The notes: generated by a model from the letters alone, not told the origin. Numbered from the stretch's first letter, positions 48,002-61,159 are shown. The stretch: 64,000 nt of DNA from Chondrosia reniformis (GCA_947172415.1 OX359192.1:3412501-3476500); one strand, 5' to 3'. Program-made: numbers and translations.

Positions 48002-48575
48002 AGGTGTATGTAATAGTTATAGGTTCTAGTACTAGTTATTGTGGTTAACAGGTGGGTACAAGTTGTATGTACTACCTGTTCGTACTATTTGTATGTATTA
48101 ATTGTATGTACTAGTTGATTTTACTTGTTGTATATACTAGTACAAGTTATATTTACTAGTTGTAGGTACAAGTTGTATGTAGTAGTTGCATGTGGTGGTT
48201 GTATGTACAAATTGCATATACTGGTTGTATGTAATAGTTGCATGTACTAGTTATGTACCAATTGTATGAACTAGTTGTTTGTATATATAACTTGTATGTA
48301 CTAGCTGTGTACTAGTTGTGTATACTAGTTTTATGTGGTAGTTTTATGTTCACCTTCTATAAACTAGCTGTATGAACTAATGTCTTGTTATTCATACTAG
48401 TTGTATGTATGAGTTTTATGTACTCTTTCTATGTACTAGTTGCATGTACTAGTTTCTTGTTGTATGTACTAGTCGTATGCACTGGTTGTGTGTACTAGTT
48501 GTATATATTACTTCTTTGTCCTAGTTGTATGTACTAGGTGTATGTACTATTAATATATACTAGTTATATGTGTAT
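48002..48575 (+). repeat. 13-bp minisatellite, plus orientation
   Basis: Short array between two retroelements, ending with the 11-bp target duplication TATATGTGTAT (48565-48575) of the RTE LINE. The first part (48010-48110) resembles 43690-43790. Confidence 0.9.
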
Positions 48576-51500
48576 AGTGGCGGCAGTGACCGATCGCGTG
48601 ACCGATCGCGTCGGGTAACTTGGCTTCGATGTGACAGCCCACCGATCTTGTAAGAATGCCACAGCCGACCAAGATTGGAACAGTAATATCTAGGATAGGG
48701 ACCTGGAACGTAAGATCAATAAAGAATAAAGAAAGAGAAGTGATTCGGGAGATGGAGCGGTACAACATCGATGTCTTGGGACTCAGCGAGATGAAAGCGA
48801 GAGGCAACGGGATGAAAGTGGTAGACAGTGCGAGCTATGTGTACTCTGGGGTAACAGTCGGTAGAGCGAAGCGTGGTGTGGCCATCATTGTTGCGGAAAG
48901 GTGGGCTGACTGTGTTAGGAGTTGGAGGACCGTGAGCGAAAGATGCGTAACGGTTAGGCTGAACGTCGCGGGTGTGTGGATAACTCTGATACAGGTGTAT
49001 GCTCCCACTGATGATACCGATTGTGCAACCAAAGAGGAGTTCTATGTAGAACTGCAGGAGACTATGAATAGGGTTCCAAGAGGTGACAGAGTTGTTGTGA
49101 TGGGGGACTTTAATGCAAGAGTTGGGAAGAAGGTGAACGTGTGGAAGGGAGTGATTGGTCAGCATGGTGAAGATGTGGAGAATGAGAGCGGTAGACGGTT
49201 GCTTGGTTTCAGTGCTGAAAATGAATTGCAGATAATGAACACCCACTTTGACCATAAGGGGATCCATAAGTTCACATGGAGCTGCCCAGGGAAGGGGCTA
49301 CAGTCCATCATTGATTCCTTCCTGATGAGAAGCGACCAAAGAAGATATGTGCATGATGTTAAAGTAATCAGAGGAGCAGAAATTGAGAGTGATCACTACC
49401 TTGTGCTGGCGAAAGTGAACATTGCCAAACGAGTGCCAAAGAAAAGGGAAGGTACGAGTAACCAACTGAGGAGTGAGAGGCTGCAGACAGTGGAGGGTAG
49501 TCTGAAGTTTCGGGCCAGGTTGAGAGCTAAGTGGAGCATGGTTGAGCACACAGAAGGGGAAGAAGTAGACAGAATGTGGGAAGAATTCAAGGGGGTTATC
49601 TTAGGGACAGCGGAAGAAGTGTGTGGGAGAAGAAAATGCCAAAGCAGTAAGAAGAGAACTGGATGGTGGAGCAAGGAGGTTGAAGCAGCTATCAGGAAAA
49701 AGAAGATAGCATACAAGAGGTGGGTCCAAGTGAAAACTACAGAGGCAAGGGAAATGTATATCGTGGCAAAGAAAGAAGCTAGACAAGTGGCGAGGAAGGC
49801 TAAAAATGACGAATGGATCCAGCTCGGTGAGTCCCTCCAGCATGATTTTGCCAAGAACCAACGGAAATTCTGGGGAAAGATAAGAGCAACGGTGAAAGGG
49901 AGCCATGAAGTGGGGAGAGTATGCGACGAGAATGGGCAGGTGATCTGTGAGGAGGAGATGGTGAAAGTGAGATGGAAAGAGTACTTTGCCTCATTGTTTC
50001 AGGCCAATGATGTACCACAGCAAAGGGTGAGTAAGGAAGTAACAGGGGAGGAGGTTCAGGTGGAGGAGACCGTAGAGGAGACTGTAGAAGATATTACTTT
50101 AGAAGAAATACGAAGAAGCATTGCTAGACTAAAGAATAGGAAAACGCCAGGGGTGTGTGATATAAGTGGTGAGATGCTGAAGGCTGGGGGTGAAGTAGTA
50201 GTGGAATGGTTGCATAGAATTATGAACAGAGCATGGATGAGCAGCATGGTGCCTGATGATTGGAGGAAAGCGCTAGTGGTGCCAGTACACAAGAAAGGCA
50301 GCAAAGTGCAATGTAAGAACTACCGAGGGATCAGTCTGCTAAGTATACCGGGGAAAGTGTATGCTAAGATACTGGACAAGAGGATGAGAGATATTACGGA
50401 AGAGAAGATTTTGGAAGAACAAGGGGCCTTTCGGAAGAGGAGAAGCTGTACGGATCAACTGTTTACTGTCAGAATGTTAAGTAAGAAGGTTATTGCAAAG
50501 TACAAAAGTATGATCATGGTATGTGTGGATCTGGAGAAAGCCTATGACAATGTATACAGGGAGATGATGTGGAAGGTGCTGGAAGATTATGGAATTAGAG
50601 GAAGCCTGGTGAAGGCAGTCAGATCAATGTATGTGAATTGTGAGGCATGTGTGAAAGTACAAGGAGGCACATCGGACTGGTTCAAGGTGGAGCAGGGGGT
50701 GAGACAGGGATGTGTAATGTCCCCGTGGCTCTTTAATGTGTACATGGACCATATATTGAGGGAGGCGAAGGAGAGGTTTAGTGGAGGAGTCAAACTGGAA
50801 GATAGAAATGTGCAGTTTCTCTTATTTGCGGATGACCTAATGCTAGTGGCTGAGAAAGAGGAGGATGTGGAGAGCAATCTAAGGATCTTAGACGGTGTGA
50901 TGGCAAAGTGGCAGATGAAGATAAACTGGGGGAAGACTAAGGCAATGGTTGTGAAAAGAGGAGGAGGTCCATGCAATGTATCGGTAAAGGGGGAGAAGAT
51001 AGAAGAAGTGAAAGTGATGAAGTATTTAGGGGCAATGTTCAATGAGGAGGGGTCATGCGAAGATGAGGTTGAGAGCAGAATAGGGCTGACATGCAGAACC
51101 ATAGGGGCACTGAGAAAGGAGGTTGTAGATCGTAAAGAGCTAAGCAAGGCCACCAAATTGAGAGTATACAATGCCGTGGTGAAGCCTACACTACTCTACG
51201 GCAGTGAAACGTGGACACTGCAGAACAGGCACAAGAAGAAGCTGCAGGCAACAGAGATGAGATACCTGAGGAAAGTTGAGGGTGTTACAAGAATGGACAG
51301 GATGAGAAGCAAAGACATTAGAGAGAGACTGAGGCAAGAAGATGTTATAGATACTGTAATAAGAAAGAAGAAGCAATGGATGAAAAAGATTGAAGAGATG
51401 CCAGAAGAGAGACTAGTGAAGACGGTGTATATAGAGGAGCTGCCAGGAAAGAGACCAAGAGGAAGACCGCGGAAAAGATGGGAAGATGACTTGAATTAAT

Positions 51501-51648
51501 GCTAAAACTTATACAGAACTGTGCATGCATATATCTAAGTTCGTATATCTTTATTTTAAAGCAACAGGTCCATTAGGTATTATAACAATATGTATTCTGG
51601 CTACCTCCTGCATAGGAGAAACGCTGTTGTGATTGATTGATTGATTGA
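48576..51648 (+). mobile_element. Near-intact RTE-type LINE
   Basis: A 3073-bp element with a perfect 11-bp target duplication (TATATGTGTAT at 48565-48575 and 51649-51659). The 5' UTR is short (80 bp) and includes a doubled GTGACCGATCGCGT word. One long ORF fills most of it. The 3' UTR ends in a GATT/TGAT microsatellite (51631-51648) instead of poly(A), as is usual for the RTE clade. The unbroken ORF and perfect duplication make it the youngest insertion in the window. Plus-oriented satellite lies on both sides, and an orientation flip follows only 37 bp after the right duplication. Confidence 0.92.
48656..51499 (+). CDS. RTE LINE polyprotein: AP endonuclease plus reverse transcriptase (947 aa)
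   Basis: A single ORF. The N-terminal AP-type endonuclease (residues about 13-250) shows GTWNVRS, GLSEMKARG, QVYAPTDD, VVMGDFNARVG (near 150) and SDHYLVLAKV (near 245). A basic, partly helical linker follows. The RT (about 490-760) shows VVPVHKKGS...NYRGISLL, motif A MVCVDLEKAYDNV (near 620), motif B EQGVRQGCVMSPWLFN and motif C LLFADDLMLVAE (near 722). The C-terminus (KLQATEMRYLRKVEG, GKRPRGRPRKRWEDDL) is typical of RTE/BovB-like proteins. The endonuclease nicks DNA and the RT copies the element RNA there. I chose the first ATG of the frame after the 5' terminus. No break is visible, so the protein may be functional. Confidence 0.92.
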   Translation: MPQPTKIGTVISRIGTWNVRSIKNKEREVIREMERYNIDVLGLSEMKARGNGMKVVDSASYVYSGVTVGRAKRGVAIIVAERWADCVRSWRTVSERCVTVRLNVAGVWITLIQVYAPTDDTDCATKEEFYVELQETMNRVPRGDRVVVMGDFNARVGKKVNVWKGVIGQHGEDVENESGRRLLGFSAENELQIMNTHFDHKGIHKFTWSCPGKGLQSIIDSFLMRSDQRRYVHDVKVIRGAEIESDHYLVLAKVNIAKRVPKKREGTSNQLRSERLQTVEGSLKFRARLRAKWSMVEHTEGEEVDRMWEEFKGVILGTAEEVCGRRKCQSSKKRTGWWSKEVEAAIRKKKIAYKRWVQVKTTEAREMYIVAKKEARQVARKAKNDEWIQLGESLQHDFAKNQRKFWGKIRATVKGSHEVGRVCDENGQVICEEEMVKVRWKEYFASLFQANDVPQQRVSKEVTGEEVQVEETVEETVEDITLEEIRRSIARLKNRKTPGVCDISGEMLKAGGEVVVEWLHRIMNRAWMSSMVPDDWRKALVVPVHKKGSKVQCKNYRGISLLSIPGKVYAKILDKRMRDITEEKILEEQGAFRKRRSCTDQLFTVRMLSKKVIAKYKSMIMVCVDLEKAYDNVYREMMWKVLEDYGIRGSLVKAVRSMYVNCEACVKVQGGTSDWFKVEQGVRQGCVMSPWLFNVYMDHILREAKERFSGGVKLEDRNVQFLLFADDLMLVAEKEEDVESNLRILDGVMAKWQMKINWGKTKAMVVKRGGGPCNVSVKGEKIEEVKVMKYLGAMFNEEGSCEDEVESRIGLTCRTIGALRKEVVDRKELSKATKLRVYNAVVKPTLLYGSETWTLQNRHKKKLQATEMRYLRKVEGVTRMDRMRSKDIRERLRQEDVIDTVIRKKKQWMKKIEEMPEERLVKTVYIEELPGKRPRGRPRKRWEDDLN

Positions 51649-51695
51649 TATATGTGTATGGTCTAGTTGTATGTACTAGTTGTATGTACCAGTAG
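51649..51695 (+). repeat. Satellite remnant before orientation flip
   Basis: The RTE target duplication followed by about three plus-oriented units. It runs into the imperfect dyad 51689-51708 (CCAGT...GTGCAC...ACTGG), after which all units are minus-oriented. Confidence 0.85.
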
Positions 51696-54600
51696 TGCAC
51701 ACGACTGGAACATACAACTTCAACCTACAACAAGGAAATATTGCTAGTACCTACAAGTAGCAAACATAACTAGTACTAGTACTTAAATCTAGTACACACA
51801 ACTAGTATATACAACAATTGCATGCAACTAGTACATAAGACTAATACATACAACTAGTGTATACAATTAGAACCTACAACTAGTAGATACAATTAGTACA
51901 CACAACCTAAAACTATAGCTAGTACATGCAGATAGTACATACAATTAGTACAAATTAGTACAAATTAATACAAACACCTAGGATATACATACAACTAGTA
52001 CATACAACTAGGTCATACAACTAGAACTACAAATATTATATAAAACTAGTCCAAAAATGAGAACATAAAACAAGTATATTCAACTACTAGTACATAGAAC
52101 GAGGACATTCAACAAGTACATACAGCTAATACATAAAACTAGTACATAGAACTAGTACGTACACTAGTACATACAGCTAGATACTAGTACAATCAACTAG
52201 TACATACAAAGAGTAACTACAACTTATATACACTACTTGTACATATAACAAGTACGTTCACATATAACTACTATATATAAATATTACATACAAATAGTAT
52301 ATACAACTAGTTCATACAACTAGTACATACAATTAGTACATACACTAGTACATACAACAATTACCCACAACTAGTTCTTACACCTAGTACATATAACTAG
52401 TATCAATTACATACAACTAGTGCCTACCTAGTACTTAGAATAACCAGTACTAGAACCTACAACTAGTAAATATAACTAGTACATACAACAATTACACACA
52501 ACCAATACAATCAACTAGTACATACAAATAGTACAAACAACTAGTACATACAACTAGAACCCACCTAGTACCAGGTACAACTAGCACTAGAACCAACAAC
52601 AATTGCATACAACTAGTACATAATACAATTATACATAACTAGTACATACAACTAGTACATACAACTAGAATCTAGTATATCTAGTACTAGAACCTACAAC
52701 TAGTACATAAAACTAGTACATATAAATGATGCGTACAACTAGTATATAAAACTAGTACATACAAATAGTACATACACCTAGTTCATACAGATAGTAAATA
52801 CAACTAGTGCATATAAATAGTACAGACAACTAGTACATACAACTGGTAAAGACAACTAGTGCATACAACTAGTGCATACAACTAGTACACACAGCTAGTA
52901 CATACAACTAGACATACACTTAGTACAAACAGTATTACATACAACTATTACACACAACTAGTTAATACACCTAGTATATACAATAATTACACACAACTAG
53001 TACATACAAATAATACATACAACTTGTATCTAGTCCATGCAACTAGGATCTACATAGTACCTAGTATAACTAGGACTAGAACCTACAACCAGTACATACA
53101 ACTAGTACATATAACTAGTTCATACAGCTAGTATATACACCTAGTACACGCAACTACTACATATAACTAGTACATACACCGATAAGTAGTACATATAAAT
53201 AGTATATACAACTAGAACATAAACTAGAACCTACAACTAGTACATACAACTAGAAGCTACCTAGTACGTGGTACAACTAGTATTAGAAGCGACAACTAGT
53301 GTCTACACCTTGTAAAACAACTATTATCGAGTACACATAACTAGTACAAACAACTAATACATGCAACTATATAGTATATACAACTAGGACATACAACCAG
53401 GACATACTACTAGTATATACAACAAATACACACATCTAGTATATTAAACTAGTACATACAGCTTCTATCCAGAACATACAACTAGGATCTACCTAGGACC
53501 TAGTATAACTAGTACAAGAACTAACAACTAGAGCATAGAACTAGTACATACAACTAATACATACAACTAGTGCCTACAACTAGTAAATATAACTATTACA
53601 TACAACTAGTACAAACAATTAGAACCTAAAACTGGTATGTATATAAAATACATACAATTAGTACATACAACTAGAACATACAACTAGTTACTGGTTCAAC
53701 AACTAGTACATACAACTATTAACTACAAATAGTAAATATAGTTAGTACATACAACAATTAGACACAACTAGTACATATAACCAGTACATATAACTATTAC
53801 ATACAAGTTCTACATACAACTAGTACCCAAAACTAGTAGATATAATTTGTATTAGTATATAAAATTAGTACAATCAACTAGTACATACAATTAATACATA
53901 CAAATAGTACAAACAGCTAGTACATACAACTTGTATCTATCTAGTACCCACTATAACTAGTACTAGAACCCATAACTATTACATACACCAAGTACATACA
54001 ACTAGTACCTATGCTTATTACGTACACATATAATTAGTACGCAACTACTACATAAAACTAGTCAATACACAGGTAACTAGTACATATAAATAGTATATAC
54101 AGCTAGAACATAAACTAGAACATACCACTAGTACATTGAACTAGTATATACATACAACTAGAACCTATCTAGTACCTAGTACAATTAGTACTAGAACCTA
54201 CAACTAATACTTACAACTAGTACATACAACAAATATCGAGTATATACAACTAGTACATACAACTAGTTCAGAGAAATAGAAATTAGTACAAACAACTAGT
54301 ACATACAACTAGTACATAGAACGAGTACATAAAGGTAGTACATACAACTAGTGTATACAACTGGTACATAACTAGTACATACAACTAGTACATACAACCA
54401 GTACCTACAACTAGAGATATAACCTGTACTAGTACTTACAATTAGTACAATCAAGTAGTACCTACAATTAGTTCATACAAATTGTACAAACAGCTAGTAC
54501 ATACAGCTAGTACATTTACTTATTACATACACAAATAACTAGTACATACAAATAGTTCATCAACTTGTATCTAGTACATGCAACTAGGACAAACGAGTAA

Positions 54601-57600
54601 TATATACAACTAGTCCACACAACCAGTGCATACAACTAGTACATACAACTAGAAACTAGTACATGCAACAAGTACATAATAAGAGTACATAAAATGCATA
54701 CATACAACTAGTACGAACAACAAGACACTAGTACATACAGCCAGTTCATATAACATGAATTTAAAACTACCACATAAAACTAGTATATACAACTATTACA
54801 CAGTTAGTACATACAAGAAATTTATACATACAACTAGTATAAGCAACTAGTCCATAAAACTAGTTCATACAACTAGTACGTACATTTCGTATCTTCAACT
54901 AGTAAATATAACTAGAACTACTTCATACAACTAGTGCATACAACTAATACATAAAACTAGACCCACAATTAGTACATTCAACTAGTACAGACAACTAGTA
55001 CAGATTACTAGTTCATACAAGTAGTACATACAACCAGACCATACAACTAGTACATACAACTAGTAAATAGTACATAAAACTTGTACATATAACTAGTACA
55101 TACAAGTAGTACCTAAAACTTATTAATATTACCAGTACTCGTACCTACAACTGGTGCCTACAACTAGTACACACAACTAGTACGTATAACTAGTACATAC
55201 ATTTAGAAGGTACAACTACAACTTATAACTAGTAACTAGTACATATAACTAGTACATAAAAATAGTACATACAACCAGAACATACAACTAGTACATACAA
55301 CTAGTAAATAGTACATACAACTAGTTCATATAACTAGTACATACAAGTAGTACCTACAACTATTTAAAATTACCAGTAATAGTACCTACAACTAATTCCT
55401 ACAACTAGTTCATACAACTAGTACGTCAAAAGTGCATAAAACTAGTTAAGACAACTAGCACAAACAACTACAACATAACTACTACATGCAACTAGTATGT
55501 ACAACTAGAACATACAATTGGTACATACAACTATTACCTACAACTAGTAAATAAACCTAGTTCTAGTACATACAACTAGTACATGTAACTAGTTCATACA
55601 ACTAGTACAATCAAAATAGTCCATAAAACTAGTTCATTCAACTAGTACGTACATTTAGTATCTACAACGAGTAAATATAAGAGTACTAGTTCATACAACT
55701 AGTACATACAACTAGTACATAAAACTAGCAACGTGTACACACGATAACTTACAACTAGTACATAAAAATACTTCATACCACTAGTACATATACCTTATTA
55801 CTTACATCTAGTACATACGACTAGTATCTACAACTAGTACATAAAACTAGACCTAACATTAGTACATACAACTAGTACACACAAGTAGTACATATTACTA
55901 GTTCATACAACTAGTACATACAAAGGAACCATACAACTAGTACATACAACCAGACCATACAACTAGTAAATAGAACTAGCAAATTGTACATACAACTAGT
56001 ACATATAACTAGTACATACAAGTAGTACCTATAACTTGTTAATATTACTAGTACTAGTACCTATAACTAGTACACACAGCTGGTACATATAACCAGTACA
56101 TATAACTAGTACATACACCTAGTACATACAACTAGTAAATAGTACATACAACTTGTACATATAACTAGTACATACAAGTAGTACCTACATCTATATAATA
56201 TTACCTGTAATAGTACCTATAACTATTTAATATTACCTATAATAGTATCTACAACTAGTTCATACAACTAGTTCATACAACTAGTACATAAAAGTGCATA
56301 AAACTAGTTAAGACAACTAGCACAAACAACTACTACATAATTGGTACATACAACTAGGACATACAACTAGTACATACAATCAGTACAAACAACTATTACA
56401 TAAACCTGTACATACAACTTTTACCTACAACTGGTAAATAAACCTAGTACTAGTACATACAACTAGTCATTACACCTAGTAAATATAACTAGTTCCTGCA
56501 ACTAACAAATATAACCAGTACATACAACTAGTACATTCAGCTAGTCCATAAAACTAGTTCATACAACTAGAACATACGTTTAGGATCTTCAATGTGTTAA
56601 TGAAACTATTACTAGTACATACAACTAGTAAATTACTTACAATCAGTTCATACAACTAGTTCATGCAAATAGTACATGTAACTAGTACAAACAACTACTA
56701 AATATAACTTGTAAAAACAACTAGTACACAAACTACTATCGAGTACATACAACTAGTACATATAACTAGTACAAACAATTAGAACATACAACTAGTACAT
56801 ACAACTGTACCATACAACTAGTATATACAACTAATACGTACCACTAGTACATATAACTAGTAAGGACAACTAGTACACACAACTAGTATCGAGTACATAC
56901 AAAACCAGCACATACAACTAGTACATACACCTAGTCCATACAACTAGTACATACACTTAGTCCATACAACTAGTACACACAAGTAGCACATACAATTAGT
57001 TCTATAATTAGTACATAGAACTAGTACATATATATAGCCATTACAAACAATTAGTTCATAGTACTTGTAAATATAACTGGTACACATCTAGTACATATAA
57101 ATAGTACATACAACTAGTACATTCAATTAGAACAAATACATAGAACATACACACATAACTAGAACATATAAATAGTACTTATAACTAGTACATTCAACTA
57201 GAACATAAAACTAGCACAAACAATTAGTACTTACAACTAGTAACTAACAAAAACAACTAGTACATAACTAGTACACACATCTAGTACATACAACGAGTAC
57301 ACACAATTAGTACATACTAGTATTACATTCAGCTAGTAAATTCAACTAGTACCTACAACTAGTACATACAACTATTACCTACAACTAGTAAATATAACCA
57401 ATACTAGTACATATAACTAGTACATACAACTAGTACATACAACTAGCTACGAGTGCATACAACCAGTACATACAACTAGCTACAAATACATTCAACTTGT
57501 ACCTAAAACTAGTATATACAACTACTTCATAAAACAAGTCCATAAACAGGTAACTAGTACATATAAACAGTATACACAACTAGAACATAAACTAGAACAT

Positions 57601-59275
57601 ACAATTAGTATATTGAACTATTATATACAACTAGAACCTATTTAGTGTCTAGTACAACTAGTACTAGAACCCACAACTCGTACTTACAACTAGTACATAC
57701 AACAACTATCGAGTTTAAAAGTAGTACTTACAACTAATACTTACAACTAGTATCGAGTGCATACAACTAGTACATACAACTAGTCCATACAACTAGTACA
57801 TACAACTAGTCCCTACCTAGTACCTAGTATAACTGATACTAGAGCGTACAACTAGTAATTACAACTAGTACATACAGCTAGTACTTACAACTAGTACATA
57901 CAACTAGTACATATAAGCGGTTCATACAACTACTAAATATAACTCGTACAAACAACTAGTACACAAATTAGTATCGAGTACATATAACTAGTACATATAA
58001 CTAGTACAAACAATTAGAACATAAAACTAGTACATACAACTAGTACATACAACTAGTATAGAGTACATACAACTAGTCCATACAAGTAGTACATACCACT
58101 AGTTATTACAACTAGTACATACTATTAGTACGTATAAATAGTGCATACAACTAGTACATGCAACTAGTACATACAGCTAGTACATACAACTGGAACATAC
58201 AACTAGCACATACAACTAAAAATACAACTAGTACATACAACTAGTACATACAACTAGTCCATACAACTAGTCCATACAACTAGTACATACTACTAAGACC
58301 TACCTATTACATAGTTCAACTATACTAGAACCTACAATTAGTACATAAAATTAGTACATACAACTAGTACATACAAGTAATAGATTCAACTGGGACATAA
58401 ACTAGTACGTATAACTAGTGCATACAATTAGTGCATATAACTAGTAAATATTACTAGTACTAGTCCATACAACTAGTACACACAAGTAGCACATACAATT
58501 AGTTCTATAATTAGTATATAGAAGTAGTACATAAAACGGGTACATAAAACTAGAACATACAACTTGTACATATAACAGGTACGTAGCCATTACATACAAT
58601 TAGTTCATAAAACTTGTAAATATAACTGGTACACATCTAGTACATATACCTAGTATATACAACTAGTACATTCAATTAGTACATTTAAATAGAACATACA
58701 CATATAACTAGAACATATACATAGATCATAAAACTAGTACATTCAACTAGAACATAAAACTAGCACAAACAACTAGTACTTACAACTAGTAACTAGTAAA
58801 AACAACTAGTACATAACTAGTACTTAAGACTAGTTTTTACAACAAGTACGCACAATTAGTACATACAAATATTACATTCAGCTAGTAAATTCAACTAGTA
58901 CCTACAACTAGTACGTACAACTATTACCTACAACTAGTAAATAAAACCAGTACTAGTACATATAACTAGTACATACAACTAGTACATACAATTAGCTACA
59001 AGTACATTCAACCAGTACACACAACTAACTACGAGTACATACAATTTGTACCTAAAACTAGTATATCCAACTACTTCATAAAACTAGTACATAGAACGAT
59101 TACTTACAATTAGTAAATACATCTACTACATACAACTAGTACATAAAACTAGTCCTACAAATAGTACATACAACGAGTGCATACTACTAGTACACAAAAC
59201 TACTTCATATAACTAGAACATACAACTAGTACATACAACTAGTACATAATAATATTACATACAACTAGCACATAG
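51696..59275 (-). repeat. 13-bp minisatellite array, minus orientation (7.6 kb)
   Basis: The longest uninterrupted satellite block, with no foreign insert seen. Higher-order structure is clear: a block of about 590 bp (56965-57540) recurs about 1.5 kb later (58470-59085), both starting ACACAAGTAGCACATACAAT. A block of about 180 bp with ACATAAACTAGAACATAC and ...TATCGAG (54061-54245, 57541-57715) matches blocks at 13681-13860 and 14040-14180, 40 kb away. No genes are seen. Confidence 0.95.
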
Positions 59276-60618
59276 GTACTAGTTCCATGTACTAGTTGTA
59301 TGTACTAGTTGTATGTAGTTATATGAACTAGTTGTATGTGATAATTGTGTGTAATTGTATGTTCTAGTTATATTTACTAGTTGTAGTTACTAGTTGTATG
59401 TACTAATTCTATGTACTAGTTCTATGTACTAGTTTAATGTACTAGTTGTATGTAGAAGTTGTATGTACTAGTTGTAAGTATTAGTAACTATCTGTATGTA
59501 CTAGTTGTATGTACTAGTTATATGTTCTAGTTGTATATAGTAGTTGTATGTACTAGTTGTATGTAGTAGATGTATGCACTAGTAACTGTCTGTATGAACT
59601 AATTGTTTGTTCTAGTTATATGTACTAGTTGTATATATGTACTAGTTTTAGGTACTAGATACTAGTTGTATATACTAGTTGTATATACTAGTTATATATA
59701 CTAATTTTTTAACTGATTGTGTGTAATTGTTGAATGTACTACTTACATTTACTCGTAACTAGTCGTAAGTACTAGTTATATGTACCAGTTGTATGTACTA
59801 TTTGTATGTAGTTATATGTACTATTTGTATGTACTAGTTGTGTGTAATTGAGTGTATTAGTTATATTTACTAGTTGTAGTTACTAGTTTTATGTACTGGT
59901 TATATGTACTAGTTGTATGTACTATTAAATAGATGTATGTACTAGTTGTATGTACTAGTTGGATTTACTAGTTGTATGTACTAGTTGTATGCACTAGTTG
60001 TATGTACTAATTGTATGTACTAGCTGAATATACTAGTTGTATGTACTGGTTGAACGAACTCCTTACTAGTTGTATGTTATAGCTGTAAGTACTAGGACCA
60101 CTTTACTAGTTGGAGGTTCTAGCTGTATGTACTCAAGTCTAAGTAGTAGTTGCATGTTCTCATTGTATGTACTTAATATATGGACTAGTAATATGTATAT
60201 AGTTATATATATGTACTAGTTATATATACTGGTTTTATATACTAGTTGTATGTACTTGTATTTGCTAGTAGTATGTACTAGTTCTTTGCACTAGTAAACA
60301 GTTGATATATAAGTTATATGTACTAGCTGTATGTACTAGTCTTCTGTACTAGCTGTATGTACTAATTGTATGTTCTAGTTGTATGTACTAGTAAGTTGTT
60401 GTATGTACTAACGAACGAAGTTGTATGTACAAGTTATATGTACAAGTAATCATCTGTTTGTACTAGTTATCTGTACTAGTTGTATGTACTAGTTGTGTGT
60501 AATTATTGTACATACTAGTTATATTTACTACTTGTAGTTACTAGTTTTATGTACTAGTTGTATTTACTAGTTGTATTTACTAATTGTATGTACTACTAGT
60601 TGTATGTTCTAATTGTAT
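59276..60618 (+). repeat. 13-bp minisatellite array, plus orientation, distinct subtype
   Basis: Its higher-order repeat differs from the other blocks: GTGTGTAATTG, then TTATATTTACTAGTTGTAG and TTACTAG, recurs near 59345, 59848 and 60505, and continues after the inserted repeat. No genes are seen. Confidence 0.95.
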
Positions 60619-61159
60619 GAAAAATCTAAGATACCATTTTCCTACATGCTATGCCTATTCTGTAAAAGAGACTATAGGGGAACTAAACCTGAAGAGAGCT
60701 TTGGATGAAGATACAGGAGTCTTTTCTTCCTTCTTTTCCCTTCTTTCATCTTCTTCTCTACTGGGTAAGACAGCCGTTTCTGGGAATTCCACCTTTTATC
60801 AGTGATCCTGAGAGTCTTTATCTTTTCTTTATCTTGATCTTCTGTGAATCTTTGGCTCTCTATGCTAAATCTAGGGGCCTTATATACACCAATTTGGCGC
60901 CAAAAGTTAAATAAGGTGTTAATTAAGACACATGATGAAATTTAATTTTATGAAAGGAATGTAAGTCAAATTAAATTTTATGAATTTAATCTATTAGTAA
61001 TCTTGCTTGTACAGGTAAAACAGATTCAGCATAACCATAGACACAAGTAGGACATATTACATAAGTCTATCCTTAGGTCTTATAGTAGTAACATTCCTTT
61101 GGAGGTGGGGTAACACAATATGGGGTAACACAAAACAGTCCTTAAGCATACTAGCTACT
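60619..61159 (+). mobile_element. Unclassified repeat family, copy B (about 541 bp)
   Basis: Collinear with copy A (44058-44691) from GAAAAATCTAAG to CATACTAGCTACT, then satellite. The break occurs at ACTAGCTACT, a word that fits both the repeat and the satellite, so the last 85 bp or so were probably lost by recombination with the array. Confidence 0.75.

Noticed and set aside
48716-51530. Many open frames of up to 194 codons on the minus strand opposite the RTE ORF
   Set aside because: Shadows of the codon use of the plus-strand 947-codon ORF, with no recognisable domain.
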